Source: Bacteroidota bacterium (GTDB taxonomy: Bacteria > Bacteroidota > Bacteroidia > Flavobacteriales_D > Sanyastnellaceae). Taken from it: 64,000 nucleotides of DNA. The DNA is taken from contig JAQBVN010000003.1 of assembly GCA_027622975.1 (NCBI GenBank), forward strand, positions 1 through 64,000, given 5' to 3'. The position numbers and the translations under genes were made by a program. Position 1 is the stretch's first letter. Each line of letters starts with the position of its first letter. The notes under the pieces were generated by a model. It was given only the letters and a program-made list of their open reading frames with translations. It had not been told where the DNA came from and searched no databases. This document shows, one piece after another, positions 15,808-24,724 of this stretch.

Positions 15808-18038
15808 AACAAATCCTACGTCACCTGTGGATGGCGCTTCCAGTCTTTTTGACCTTGGCGCCCACCCATTTGCATGCTCAACTGTCATACGGCGGAAGTC
15901 CGTGGATTGACGGCGCCCGCCCCCTTCCCCTGGCCCTTCCTGCGTTGGATCGCGACGCCCTTGCAGCGGAAGATGCAGTGACTGACCGATACAAGGAGGC
16001 TCCTTGGCGATTTGGAGTCAATCACACCGTGGACATCTCTGCAGTTTCTGACGGAGCGTGGACCGAGGAGAACGACTACCGGGTGTGGAGGATGGTGTTT
16101 GACGCTCCCGGAGCGTCCTGCATGTCGGTGAGGTTTGACGAATACGATGTCCCCAAGGGTGGTCAGCTCTTTGTGTATGCAACCGATGGCAGTGACATTC
16201 TGGGCTCTTTTGATCATCGCAATGTCAAACCATGGGGCGGTTTGGCCACGGGTGTGGTCCTCACCGATCAACTTGTGATTGAATACCGACAGCCCCTGTC
16301 GCTTGAATTGTTCCCCCAGTTGCACTTGGACGAAGTTGTGCAGGGATACCGCTTGCTTTCTGGGTGGCCCCATGGCGATGAGGATCGCGGTCCGTTTGGC
16401 AACAGCGGTGCGTGCAACATCAATGTCAATTGCCCGGAGGGTGCCACTTGGGCCACCGAAAAACGAAGCGTGGCACTGATTGTCCAAGGAAACTTTGCCG
16501 TTTGTTCCGGGGCTTTGGTAAACAACACGAGCAACGATGGGACTCCTTATTTTTTGACTGCCAACCATTGTTTGGGAAACCCCGGAAATTGGGTGTATTA
16601 CTTCAACCATGAATCGTCGACATGCACTGGCAATTCAGGTCCCACCAACCAAAGCATCAGCGGAGGAACGTTGCTCGTCAACAGCGGGCAATCGGACGTG
16701 GCCTTGATCGAATTGAGCCAAACCCCTCCTGTGGCCTTCAACGTGCAATACGCTGGGTGGGATGCCTCAGGGGCCATTCCCTCAAGCGCCGTGGGAATTC
16801 ACCACCCCTCTGGGGATGTGAAAAAGATCTGTTTTGAAGATGACAGCCCTTCTCAGCAACAGGCAGCAGGAGCCGCGGTGTGGTACATCAACGAATGGGA
16901 ATTGGGAGTCACAGAAGGGGGGTCATCTGGATCACCTTTGTTTGACCAAAACCACCGCGTCATTGGTCAGCTGTACGGAGGGGCCGCGGCTTGTTCCGGA
17001 AGTGTGAACAACGGTCAACCCGATTGGTACGGCCGATTCAACGTCAGCTGGGGACAAGGCTTGGCAGAGTACTTGGATCCCTCAGGATCCGGAACATTGG
17101 TTTGGGACGGCTATCCAGACGGCGCCATCACCTTTGACAATGATGCAGGTGTGAGCATCTCGGGAGCTCCCGACGGGGTCCTTTGTGGGGCCGAGGAGGT
17201 GACCATTGAGGTCACCATCACCAACACCGGCACCAATGATCTGACCAGTTGTATGTTGGAGTACAGCATCAACGGTGGTGCCATCCAGCAGCAGTCGTGG
17301 GCCGGCAATTTGGCGCCGTTTGAAGCGGACGTTGTCACCCTGCCTCCTTTCGTGAGCCAAGGAGGTGTGAACGAAGTGGAAGTCACCGTCATCACACCCA
17401 ATGGGGTCGCTGATGAGAATGCCCTCAACAACACAACCTCGGTGGAATTCACGGCCTACGAAGGACCCACCTACAACTACACGTTGACTTTGATCCTCGA
17501 CGACTATGGCAGCGAAACGACCTGGACTTTGAAGAGATTGGGGCAGACGTTGTACCAAGGGGGGCCCTATCAAGATGGGATGGACGGCAGCGAAGTGGTG
17601 GTTGACTTCTGCCTTGAACAAGGATGCTACATCTTCAGGATTGAGGACAGCTATGAAGATGGAATTTGTTGTGATTGGGGTGAAGGAAGTTGGACGATTA
17701 CAGATCCCAACGGGGAGGTGGTGTCAAGTGGAGGCGAATTTGGCGCGTCGGCTCAAGACCAATTCTGTGCCGATGAAACGCTCGATGCTTGGGGCCTGAC
17801 GACAGCCACTGTCCTTGCCTATCCTGTTCCAGCGTCGGATGAACTCCGGGTGGAGTGGCCGGCGGGAACGGGACACATGAACGTTCGTGACATGGCTGGA
17901 AAAAGCATTTTCAGTCAGGCCATCACTGCCGACCAAACCATCGTGGATGTCTCCTCTTGGTCGGAAGGGACCTACCTCCTCGAGTGGGTCGGGCACCAAG
18001 GCAATCGATACACTTGTCACGTGGTGGTGATCCATTGA
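15804..18038 (+). CDS. Secreted trypsin-like serine protease with T9SS sorting domain
   Basis: 744 aa from the ATG at 15804 (overlapping the previous stop). Signal peptide 1-26. The S1/lysyl-endopeptidase-like domain has His255 (FLTANHCLG), Asp298 (SDVALIEL) and Ser375 in GSSGSP, the equivalent of GDSGGP. Cys residues flank the active site. After it come a CARDB-like adhesion domain (EVTIEVTITNTGTND), a beta-sandwich region with Cys pairs (ICCDWGEGSW), and a C-terminal type A sorting domain (AYPVPASDELRVE... GTYLLEW). Inference: an exported protease exposed or released through the T9SS. The Lys specificity is a guess from family resemblance. Confidence 0.88.
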   Translation: MKQILRHLWMALPVFLTLAPTHLHAQLSYGGSPWIDGARPLPLALPALDRDALAAEDAVTDRYKEAPWRFGVNHTVDISAVSDGAWTEENDYRVWRMVFDAPGASCMSVRFDEYDVPKGGQLFVYATDGSDILGSFDHRNVKPWGGLATGVVLTDQLVIEYRQPLSLELFPQLHLDEVVQGYRLLSGWPHGDEDRGPFGNSGACNINVNCPEGATWATEKRSVALIVQGNFAVCSGALVNNTSNDGTPYFLTANHCLGNPGNWVYYFNHESSTCTGNSGPTNQSISGGTLLVNSGQSDVALIELSQTPPVAFNVQYAGWDASGAIPSSAVGIHHPSGDVKKICFEDDSPSQQQAAGAAVWYINEWELGVTEGGSSGSPLFDQNHRVIGQLYGGAAACSGSVNNGQPDWYGRFNVSWGQGLAEYLDPSGSGTLVWDGYPDGAITFDNDAGVSISGAPDGVLCGAEEVTIEVTITNTGTNDLTSCMLEYSINGGAIQQQSWAGNLAPFEADVVTLPPFVSQGGVNEVEVTVITPNGVADENALNNTTSVEFTAYEGPTYNYTLTLILDDYGSETTWTLKRLGQTLYQGGPYQDGMDGSEVVVDFCLEQGCYIFRIEDSYEDGICCDWGEGSWTITDPNGEVVSSGGEFGASAQDQFCADETLDAWGLTTATVLAYPVPASDELRVEWPAGTGHMNVRDMAGKSIFSQAITADQTIVDVSSWSEGTYLLEWVGHQGNRYTCHVVVIH

Positions 18039-18045
18039 TTGGCCG

Positions 18046-19179
18046 ATGATTGCGTCTTGGATCGCAGCGGCTGGACAGATTCATTGGGCTTGGCGCTGGG
18101 ATGGCGTGTTTCCGGTAATCACCACCAGCAGTTTGTCTTGGAACCCTACCGACGCTTGGGATGAAACAATTCGGGAATGTTCTGTCATTGTTTGTTGCAG
18201 AAATGAAGCTGAACAATTGCTTCCATTGGAGCAGGGATTGCTTCCAGCGCTGAATCGATGGGAGAATGCCGGAAACAAAGTCGAAGTCGTGGTTGTCGAC
18301 GATGGCAGCACGGATGAGACTTGGGAAGGGCTGCTAGACATTGCAAAGCGCGACAGCAGGTGGAAACCCACCCGCATTGAGGGCTCACGGCCCGGCAAAA
18401 AAGATGCGATCACCCACGCCATGGGCATGGCCAGCTTCCATGTTCGGGTGCTTCTCGACGCCGATTGTCGTCCTCGAGATGCTTCCTGGCTTGCCCACAT
18501 GACGCATGGTGCTTCCACTTCCTGGGATGTCATGGTTGGCGTGGGATGGCCCGTCGAAGCTTACAATCGGGAGGCACGGCAAGCCAAAGGATGGTTGGCG
18601 CGCCTTCAAGTGTTGGAGGCCCAGCGTCTGGCCCAAAAAGCGGTTGGCGCCGCACGTGGGGGTCGGCCATACTTGGCGTTTGGCCGAAACATGGCCTTGA
18701 CAAAAACCGCTTGGGAAATGAGTCACGGCATGGATTCTCACAGTCACATTCCCTCCGGAGATGATGACTTGTGGCTGCAGGAGGCTGTGGCTGGTGGTGC
18801 CCGGGTGTTGACGTGCATCAAGCCAGAGGCCCACACAGAATCTGCTTGGCCCACAACGTGGAAGGCCTGGCGACGCCAAAAGACGAGACACTTCAGTGCA
18901 AGTCCGAGTTATCCGTGGACAATCAAACTTTGGCTCTTGGTTCCCGGCATGCTCTGGTGGGTGCTGGTGGCTGGGGTTGTCCACAACCCGGGGGTGGTAT
19001 CCATTGGAGCCTTGGGCTTGGCGTTGACCCATCGCACGCTTACCTTCGGTCTGTTCTTGCGCCAAACTGGACAACCGGGTTTCAGTGCATGGCGGCTGGT
19101 GCTCGAGCCCGCCGTGAGTGCCTTTCGGGTTTGGTCTTGGTGGCGAGGCCAACAACCTGAATCGACCCCATGGAAGTGA
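18046..19179 (+). CDS. Glycosyltransferase family 2, membrane-anchored
   Basis: 377 aa. GT-A fold with CSVIVCCRNEAEQL, VVVVDDGSTDETW and DAD at 138-140 as the DxD metal/nucleotide-sugar motif, then GDDDLWLQEA as a catalytic-base region. The C-terminal third has two or three membrane segments (KLWLLVPGMLWWVLVAGVV). It probably moves a sugar onto a lipid or polysaccharide at the inner membrane; acceptor unknown. Starts 7 bp after the protease gene and overlaps the sigma factor by 10 bp. Confidence 0.87.
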   Translation: MIASWIAAAGQIHWAWRWDGVFPVITTSSLSWNPTDAWDETIRECSVIVCCRNEAEQLLPLEQGLLPALNRWENAGNKVEVVVVDDGSTDETWEGLLDIAKRDSRWKPTRIEGSRPGKKDAITHAMGMASFHVRVLLDADCRPRDASWLAHMTHGASTSWDVMVGVGWPVEAYNREARQAKGWLARLQVLEAQRLAQKAVGAARGGRPYLAFGRNMALTKTAWEMSHGMDSHSHIPSGDDDLWLQEAVAGGARVLTCIKPEAHTESAWPTTWKAWRRQKTRHFSASPSYPWTIKLWLLVPGMLWWVLVAGVVHNPGVVSIGALGLALTHRTLTFGLFLRQTGQPGFSAWRLVLEPAVSAFRVWSWWRGQQPESTPWK

Positions 19180-19778
19180 ACCCCAACCTCTCTGACAAGG
19201 CCCAACGGGACTACGCGCTTGTCTTGCGTGCCACCCAAGAGAAAGACCAGAAGGCCTATGCGGAGCTGATGAAGCGATATGAAGGGGCCATCTTCCATTT
19301 GATCAACCGCATGGTGTTCAGCGAGGATGACGCAGAGGACTTGACCATCGAAACCTTCACCAAGGCCTTCAAGAGGCTGCACCAGTATACCCCGGCGTTT
19401 GCCTTTTCCACCTGGTTGTTCAAAATCGCATCCAACCACACCATCGACTTCATTCGGAAGAAGAAAATCAACGCACTTTCACTGGACAGAGGCTTCACGA
19501 ACGACGAGGGAGAGCAGATGGAAATCAGCGTGAAAGACGATGGGTTGGACCCACTCGAAACCCTGCAAAAGCAGGAGCGCATGGAGCGACTCAGGGAGGT
19601 CGTTGCTCAGCTGAAAGATCGGTACAGACGTTTGGTGGAATTGAGGTATTTTGAGGAAAAGAGCTACGAGGAAATTGCCGAAGAATTGGACCTTCCTCTT
19701 GGAACCGTCAAGGCGCAATTGTTCCGGGCCAGAGACATGATGGCCAAGGTGTTGGAATCGAGCCGCGAAATCATTTGA
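19170..19778 (+). CDS. RNA polymerase sigma-70 family (ECF-type) sigma factor
   Basis: 202 aa. Region 2 is clear (DDAEDLTIETFTKAFKRL, TWLFKIASNHTIDFIRKKK) and region 4 is a helix-turn-helix (EEKSYEEIAEELDLPLGTVKAQLFRARD). There is no anti-sigma factor next to it, which is common for the housekeeping-like ECF sigma of Bacteroidota. It overlaps the glycosyltransferase by 10 bp and is 4 bp before rsmG, so it is inside an operon. Confidence 0.92.
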   Translation: MEVNPNLSDKAQRDYALVLRATQEKDQKAYAELMKRYEGAIFHLINRMVFSEDDAEDLTIETFTKAFKRLHQYTPAFAFSTWLFKIASNHTIDFIRKKKINALSLDRGFTNDEGEQMEISVKDDGLDPLETLQKQERMERLREVVAQLKDRYRRLVELRYFEEKSYEEIAEELDLPLGTVKAQLFRARDMMAKVLESSREII

Positions 19779-19782
19779 CGCC

Positions 19783-20427
19783 ATGACCGCCCGTGAATGG
19801 GTGCTGCCCCATTTCCCAAACTTAACAGCGCACCAGTTGGATCAATTGGACATTGTCGCCACTGAGATTGCGTCTTGGAACCAAAAAATCAACGTCATTT
19901 CCAGAAAAGATGAGGCGGTCATGGAGAGGCATGTCCTGCACAGTTTGGGAATTGCCAAGGTTCATGGATTCCAACCTGCGACGCGGGTCCTCGATGTAGG
20001 CACTGGTGGCGGATTTCCGGGAATTCCCTTGGCCATCATGTTTCCCGAAACGTCGTTTGTGCTCTGTGACAGCATTGGAAAGAAAATCAAGGTGGTTGAA
20101 GCCGTGACAGAAGCCGCTGGCCTGACCAACGTCAAAGCGATCCACGCACGCGCAGAAGAGGTGGAAGGGCATTTTGAATTTGTGGTGAGCCGCGCTGTGA
20201 CCCGCTTGGCCGCATTCATTCCTTGGGTAGAAGCCAAAGTCCGTTCTGCAAACCCATCCGGCCTGGCTCCAGGCATCCTGTATCTCAAAGGGGGAGACCT
20301 CCGAGAAGAGTTGGCTGAGGTTGGCCAAACCACCAAGGTGCATCCCCTTTCAAGGTGGTTTGCATCCGAATTCTTCGAAACCAAGGCCGTCGTCCACGTC
20401 GACTTGTCCAAGCCCAACATCCCGTAG
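19783..20427 (+). CDS. rsmG: 16S rRNA (guanine527-N7)-methyltransferase
   Basis: 214 aa. SAM-binding motif VLDVGTGGGFPGIPLAI and RsmG-specific NVISRKDEAVMERHVLHSL and SRAVTRLAAFIPW are present. It methylates G527 in the 530 loop of 16S rRNA; loss gives low-level streptomycin resistance in other bacteria. Last gene of the + strand run. Confidence 0.94.
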   Translation: MTAREWVLPHFPNLTAHQLDQLDIVATEIASWNQKINVISRKDEAVMERHVLHSLGIAKVHGFQPATRVLDVGTGGGFPGIPLAIMFPETSFVLCDSIGKKIKVVEAVTEAAGLTNVKAIHARAEEVEGHFEFVVSRAVTRLAAFIPWVEAKVRSANPSGLAPGILYLKGGDLREELAEVGQTTKVHPLSRWFASEFFETKAVVHVDLSKPNIP

Positions 20428-20452
20428 GCGTTTTCTCTGGAAAGCGTGCATG

Positions 20453-20506
20453 TACTGCGGCGGACCGGTATTTACTGCGGCGGACGGGTATTTCCTGCGG
20501 TGGACC
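20453..20506. repeat. 20-bp tandem repeat, about 2.7 copies
   Basis: Units TACTGCGGCGGACCGGTATT (20453-20472) and TACTGCGGCGGACGGGTATT (20473-20492), then a degenerate third copy. It begins 26 bp after the rsmG stop in the 363-bp gap before the response regulator. No gene is seen in this gap: it holds this repeat, the 16-bp repeat below and hairpins. Confidence 0.85.
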
Positions 20507-20571
20507 TTCCTGGCCTTGATCATTGGGCGTTGCCACTTGCCGTTTGGACATCCACCAAGCGATCTCTCACC

Positions 20572-20603
20572 TTGTTGATTTGGCACATTGTTGATTTGGC
20601 ACA
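20572..20603. repeat. 16-bp perfect tandem duplication
   Basis: TTGTTGATTTGGCACA twice, at 20572-20587 and 20588-20603, in the same intergenic gap. Confidence 0.9.
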
Positions 20604-20606
20604 AAA

Positions 20607-20632
20607 GAAGAAGGAGGCCCTTCGGCCCCCTC
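20607..20632. terminator. GC-rich hairpin, possible terminator
   Basis: GGAGGCCCTTCGGCCCCCTCC folds as GGCC/GGCC around CTTC, extended by GGA/TCC across a CCC bulge. Read on the minus strand it is followed by a T-rich run; read on the plus strand it is not. Confidence 0.4.
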
Positions 20633-20744
20633 CATAACCTGCAAGAAAATTGAAACCAACATGATCATTGACCATGTCAGTTGTTAGACGAGGCGCAATT
20701 CATGGGGTTGCCTCGGATTTTAAAAAAAACTGCACTACAATCTG

Positions 20745-20773
20745 ATTGAAAAATCAAATCATTGATTTTCAAT
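20745..20773 (-). terminator. AT-rich hairpin after the response regulator
   Basis: ATTGAAAAATCAA, loop ATCA, TTGATTTTCAAT: a 12-bp stem with one bulged A, 18 bp past the stop of the minus-strand regulator gene. An eight-T run follows about 20 nt later on the minus strand. Confidence 0.5.
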
Positions 20774-20790
20774 TATTTAATGCATTGGCT

Positions 20791-21498
20791 TCAGGGCGTG
20801 AACTTGTATCCCACCCCACGGATGGAATGAAAATAACGGGGGGTCTTGGGGTCTGGTTCAAAGGTCTTCCTGAAGGACAGGATGAAGTTGTCGATGGTCC
20901 GTGTAGAAGGAATGATGTCATACCCCCAAACCAATTGCAAGATGTCTTCTCGACTCACCACTTCACCCTGACGCCCGATGAGCAACTTGAGAAGCATGGC
21001 TTCTCGCTTCGAGATGCCTCGAATCACACCGTCGTTACCGACGGCCTCAAACGCTGCAAAATCAACCCTGCCCTGTCCAATTTGAGCCGATTGCAACTGG
21101 GTCCATGGCTCAGATGCTGCGTGAGGCATCAGGCGATCGAGCCGAAGCAACAACTCCTCCATCAAGAATGGTTTGCCGAGGTAGTCATTGGCACCAAGCT
21201 TCAATCCCTCCACCCGGTCTGACCCTTCGTTGCGCGCTGTCAGGAACAAAATAGGGGTCTCGATGCCCTCCAGCCGTGCTGTGCGGCACACGGAAAAGCC
21301 ATCCATTCGCGGCATCATCACATCGAGTATGGCCGCGTCAAATCTCTGATTCCTCAGAGCCTCAAGCGCCTCGACACCGTCATGCGCTTCCACAACTTTG
21401 TGGCCTTCACTGCGCAAATTGATCGCCAACATGTGTCGCAGGGAAGGCGTGTCTTCGGCCAACAGAATACGGGCCGCGTTTGGTTGTAATTTTGACAT
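20791..21498 (-). CDS. OmpR/PhoB-family response regulator
   Basis: 235 aa from the ATG at 21498. Receiver domain with the acidic pair near 15-16, phospho-acceptor Asp59 (ILDVMMP), Thr87 (LFLTARN) and Lys109 (YLGKPF). C-terminal winged helix (SREDILQLVWGYD... VDNFI-like TIDNFILSFRKTFE... IRGVGYKF). It is an orphan here: no kinase is adjacent. Its ATG overlaps the ATG of the divergent thioesterase gene by two bases, so no space exists for separate promoters outside the opposing coding regions. The longer upstream frame runs antisense to the thioesterase and is rejected. Confidence 0.92.
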   Translation of the reverse strand: MSKLQPNAARILLAEDTPSLRHMLAINLRSEGHKVVEAHDGVEALEALRNQRFDAAILDVMMPRMDGFSVCRTARLEGIETPILFLTARNEGSDRVEGLKLGANDYLGKPFLMEELLLRLDRLMPHAASEPWTQLQSAQIGQGRVDFAAFEAVGNDGVIRGISKREAMLLKLLIGRQGEVVSREDILQLVWGYDIIPSTRTIDNFILSFRKTFEPDPKTPRYFHSIRGVGYKFTP

Positions 21499-21916
21499 GA
21501 TGGACGATGCAAAGATGACGCGCCTGAAGGAAATCGGGAAACACACCATTGCGGAAGTGATTGGATTGGAAATCACAAACGTCCAAGAGGGGCTCGTCAA
21601 GGGACGGATGCCCGTGGATGCGCGCACGCATCAACCCTATGGCATGCTCCACGGAGGAGCAAGTGTCGTCTTGGCAGAGACCCTCGGTAGCGTCGGGTCC
21701 CACATGTTGGTTGAGTCCTCAGGCAAAGGAGCTGTTGGGATTGAGGTCAATGCCAACCACGTCAAAGGCGTTCGCTCTGGATGGGTCCATGGGACCGCTA
21801 CATTGTCGCACAGAGGTGGAAAATTGCACGTCTGGAACATTGAAATTCGGGACGATGACGGAGACTTGGTTTGCACGTCTCGCCTCACGGTCATGATTGT
21901 AACACGCCGTGACTGA
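21497..21916 (+). CDS. menI: Hotdog-fold thioesterase, probable DHNA-CoA thioesterase
   Basis: 139 aa (starts at 21497, 21500 or 21515 are possible). PaaI/MenI-type hotdog with QPYGMLHGGASVVLAE (HGG at 52-54, Glu61) and a long central helix. In menaquinone synthesis this class removes CoA from 1,4-dihydroxy-2-naphthoyl-CoA. The assignment rests on its place at the head of the men cluster: it overlaps menF by 8 bp. Sequence alone would only support a general acyl-CoA thioesterase. Confidence 0.75.
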   Translation: MMDDAKMTRLKEIGKHTIAEVIGLEITNVQEGLVKGRMPVDARTHQPYGMLHGGASVVLAETLGSVGSHMLVESSGKGAVGIEVNANHVKGVRSGWVHGTATLSHRGGKLHVWNIEIRDDDGDLVCTSRLTVMIVTRRD

Positions 21917-22937
21917 AACGTTTTTTGACGATGCGCCTCACGCCGAGGCTAGAGCCAACACTGCGACGGCTTCAGATCCGAGACTTTGGTGGAGACCTCC
22001 TGGACACACCGACGTGTTTACGTTAATTCCAGACGCCAGCGGTACCTCCACATTTCACTTCTCCCCGTTTGACGTGGCCGGCGGCGCCCCTGAAATTTCG
22101 TGGAGTGGACACGCTGTGCGAACATCATCTCCCGCACCAGGCACTCTCCCACACATTGCTACTCCGGCCATGCCGGACACCACCCGTGCAGAGCACATAG
22201 GAAATGTCGAGACAGCCTTGGCCGCCATTCGCAGTGGGACATTCGACAAGGTCGTCGTCTCGCGCACACGTGTTTCGAACAATTCCGTGCCGCCCGAACT
22301 CGCCTTCCAGAACCTCTGCGCCCTTCACCCCCACGCCTTGGTCTACCTCATGCACCATCCTGTGGAAGGCACGTGGTGCGGCGCCACACCTGAACTTTTG
22401 CTCCGCGCACAACAACACGACGTGGACACCGTTTCACTGGCAGGAACGCGAAGGATCGGTTCGGAAGAAGCCTGGACCGACAAGGAGCGTCAAGAACAAC
22501 AAGTTGTGACGGACCACGTGCTCGAGGTCTTGAACCGGCTCGGTGCCGAAGACATCAACCAAGATGGCCCGCGTGACAAACGGTACGGGGAATTGGTTCA
22601 CTTGGAAACGCGGATCTCGGCTCGGTATCCCGGCGACCTTCACGCCCTGGCCAAAGCACTTCATCCGACTCCTGCCGTTTGTGGGCGCCCCTTGGAAGCC
22701 GCGGCAAACTTCATCCGGATCCACGAGAGGCACAACCGCACGTACTACGCCGGATTTCTGGGCTGGTCTTCTCCCCTTGGATGCGCGTATTACGTGAATT
22801 TGCGTTGCGCGCATTGGGCTGAAAACGGGGTGGCGTTGTTTGCAGGAGGCGGCATTGTAGAGGGTTCGGTGCCTGAGCGTGAGTGGTCCGAGACCGAGGC
22901 CAAACTCCAAAGCATCTCACCCGCCTTTCAAGGCTGA
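21909..22937 (+). CDS. menF: Isochorismate synthase
   Basis: 342 aa, GTG start at 21909 inside the thioesterase stop region; no usable in-frame ATG exists near it. Chorismate-binding domain with FDKVVVSRTR, the CGATPELLL segment, SLAGTRR, VHLETRISA, PAVCGRPLEAA and YYAGFLGW, ending in GGGIVEGSVPEREWSETEAKL. It converts chorismate to isochorismate with Mg2+, the first committed step to menaquinone. Shorter than E. coli MenF but normal for Bacteroidota. Confidence 0.9.
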   Translation: MTETFFDDAPHAEARANTATASDPRLWWRPPGHTDVFTLIPDASGTSTFHFSPFDVAGGAPEISWSGHAVRTSSPAPGTLPHIATPAMPDTTRAEHIGNVETALAAIRSGTFDKVVVSRTRVSNNSVPPELAFQNLCALHPHALVYLMHHPVEGTWCGATPELLLRAQQHDVDTVSLAGTRRIGSEEAWTDKERQEQQVVTDHVLEVLNRLGAEDINQDGPRDKRYGELVHLETRISARYPGDLHALAKALHPTPAVCGRPLEAAANFIRIHERHNRTYYAGFLGWSSPLGCAYYVNLRCAHWAENGVALFAGGGIVEGSVPEREWSETEAKLQSISPAFQG

Positions 22938-22945
22938 GCACCCCG

Positions 22946-22953
22946 TACCTTCG
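22946..22953 (+). promoter_or_regulatory. -7 promoter box of menD, leaderless type
   Basis: TACCTTCG, then TGCC, then the menD ATG at 22958. One base off TAnnTTTG. It would allow menD onward to be transcribed separately from menI-menF. Confidence 0.4.
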
Positions 22954-22957
22954 TGCC

Positions 22958-24658
22958 ATGCACACGAGCAGCTCGCATCCCGCGGCCGCCGTTCTCGCGG
23001 CGGTGCTGGCCGAACACGGCGTTCGGCACGCGGTCGTCAGCCCCGGCTCGCGCAACGCGCCGCTCGTGCTTGCCCTGCACCACCAGCCTGAAATCACGGT
23101 TCACGTAAGCCTCGACGAACGTTCGGCGGCGCACCACGCCCTCGGCCTTTCGCTGGCCACGTGGACCCCGGTGCCTGCCGTATGCACCTCGGGAACGGCT
23201 GCGCTCAATCACGGCCCCGCTTTGGCCGAGGCGTTTCACGCCCGCATTCCCCTGCTGAGCATCACCGCGGACCGCCCTGCGGACGTGGTTGGAAGAGGGC
23301 ACGGCCAATCGATCGCCCAAGCGGGCGTGCACGCGGCGCACACCGTGCACCACGACGCGCTCGACGAGTCGCGAATGGACCTGGTGGAGTTGACGCGACG
23401 TGCGCGCCGCGCGGTGCGCCTCGCCCTCCATGGAGGTCCCGGCCAAAGTGCCGGTCCCGTTCACCTCAACGTCCCGCTCGAGGAACCCCTGTACGACCTC
23501 GCCCCGGCCCCAACCCTTCCGTCGACGTCCGAGGGAAACCTGGAAGACCAGGCAGACTCCACCCCAAACCCGCTTCCCATCCCCCAAAAGCTTCGGGAGG
23601 CGCTCGACCGAGGTCGTGTCGTGGTTTTGGCGGGGCCTCGGCCCAGGACGGCAGCTCGCTCGGCCTCGACCCACCTCCATGTCAACATGCCGTGCCTCGC
23701 CGAGCGAGGAAGCGGAGTCAAGGGGCCTTGCGTCCTGTTCGGTGCAGAACGTGTCCTGCAGGACGGAGCCTGGCCAGCCCCCCTTCAACCCGAGGCCGTC
23801 ATCACCCTCGGGCTCCCGCCCATGTCGAAAGCCCTGCGCAACGCCTTGAACGGCATTCCCCATTGGCACGTCGGCGAAGACCTCGACGGAGAAGGGACGG
23901 GATGGGACATCTGGGGCACCTTGCAAGGCTCTGCCCCTGCGGAAGTCCTCACGTGGACGAGCTCCCCGATGCAACGTGACGGGTGGAACCAAGCCAAAAA
24001 TCACCTCCTCGAGGCGACTTCGGCTTGCGAAGAGAAATGGAGCGATTTGATGGCTTGGAAGTCCATGACCCAAACGTGGGCTTCTTGGAGCGAAAAAGAA
24101 CGGCCCAACGCCCTCCACGTGGCCAACAGCGCTTCTGCTCGGTACGCCCAATGGCTCGACCTCGCTGAAACGTGCAGTGCGCACGCCACTTTTCATGCCA
24201 ATCGGGGCGTGGCAGGAATCGACGGATGCATGTCCACTGCGCTGGGCTGGCATGCGGGGCGATGCGGTTTGGGCCAAACCCCATCCACGTGGCTCGTCAC
24301 CGGAGACGTGGCGTTTCACTACGATTCCAACGCCTTTTTGACGGAGCCCTCCTTGCAGCGCCACGGACTGAAGGTGGTGGTGATCAACAACGGCGGCGGA
24401 GGCATTTTCCGATGGCTTCCAGGCACGCAACATGGCGAGGTGTTTCATCGGCATTTTGAAACGCCCCCCGCCCGGACTGTGGCCTCGGTGGCCCAAGGCG
24501 CCGATGCGAAGTACCTCCGCGCCACTTCGGCGGCAGAATTGAAAAGAGCCCTTGAACACGCCCGGGACGAAGAGGGTTTGGTCGTGGTGGAAGTTGTGAC
24601 TCCCAACGTGGACAGCGCGGATGCAGTCAAGACCTACCTTGAATCTTGCCGAGATTAA
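22958..24658 (+). CDS. menD: 2-succinyl-5-enolpyruvyl-6-hydroxy-3-cyclohexene-1-carboxylate synthase
   Basis: 566 aa, ThDP-dependent. N-terminal pyrimidine-binding domain (EHGVRHAVVSPGSRNAPL with the conserved SPGSRNAP) and C-terminal pyrophosphate domain with GDVAFHYDSNAF as the GD...N motif and VVVINNGGGGIF. It condenses isochorismate with 2-oxoglutarate. GC content is visibly higher than in upstream genes. The start is supported by the family N-terminus and the -7 box 4 nt before it. Confidence 0.94.
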   Translation: MHTSSSHPAAAVLAAVLAEHGVRHAVVSPGSRNAPLVLALHHQPEITVHVSLDERSAAHHALGLSLATWTPVPAVCTSGTAALNHGPALAEAFHARIPLLSITADRPADVVGRGHGQSIAQAGVHAAHTVHHDALDESRMDLVELTRRARRAVRLALHGGPGQSAGPVHLNVPLEEPLYDLAPAPTLPSTSEGNLEDQADSTPNPLPIPQKLREALDRGRVVVLAGPRPRTAARSASTHLHVNMPCLAERGSGVKGPCVLFGAERVLQDGAWPAPLQPEAVITLGLPPMSKALRNALNGIPHWHVGEDLDGEGTGWDIWGTLQGSAPAEVLTWTSSPMQRDGWNQAKNHLLEATSACEEKWSDLMAWKSMTQTWASWSEKERPNALHVANSASARYAQWLDLAETCSAHATFHANRGVAGIDGCMSTALGWHAGRCGLGQTPSTWLVTGDVAFHYDSNAFLTEPSLQRHGLKVVVINNGGGGIFRWLPGTQHGEVFHRHFETPPARTVASVAQGADAKYLRATSAAELKRALEHARDEEGLVVVEVVTPNVDSADAVKTYLESCRD

Positions 24659-24724
24659 TTCCACCAAAACTCGAATTAAAACAACCTTAAATATTGTTTT
24701 TAAAGAAACTAAACAAGTGACAAA

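Noticed and set aside
20640-20745. Possible small RNA or tRNA in the gap after rsmG
   Set aside because: No cloverleaf, no conserved tRNA T-loop sequence and no promoter; only AT-rich hairpins near the regulator end.
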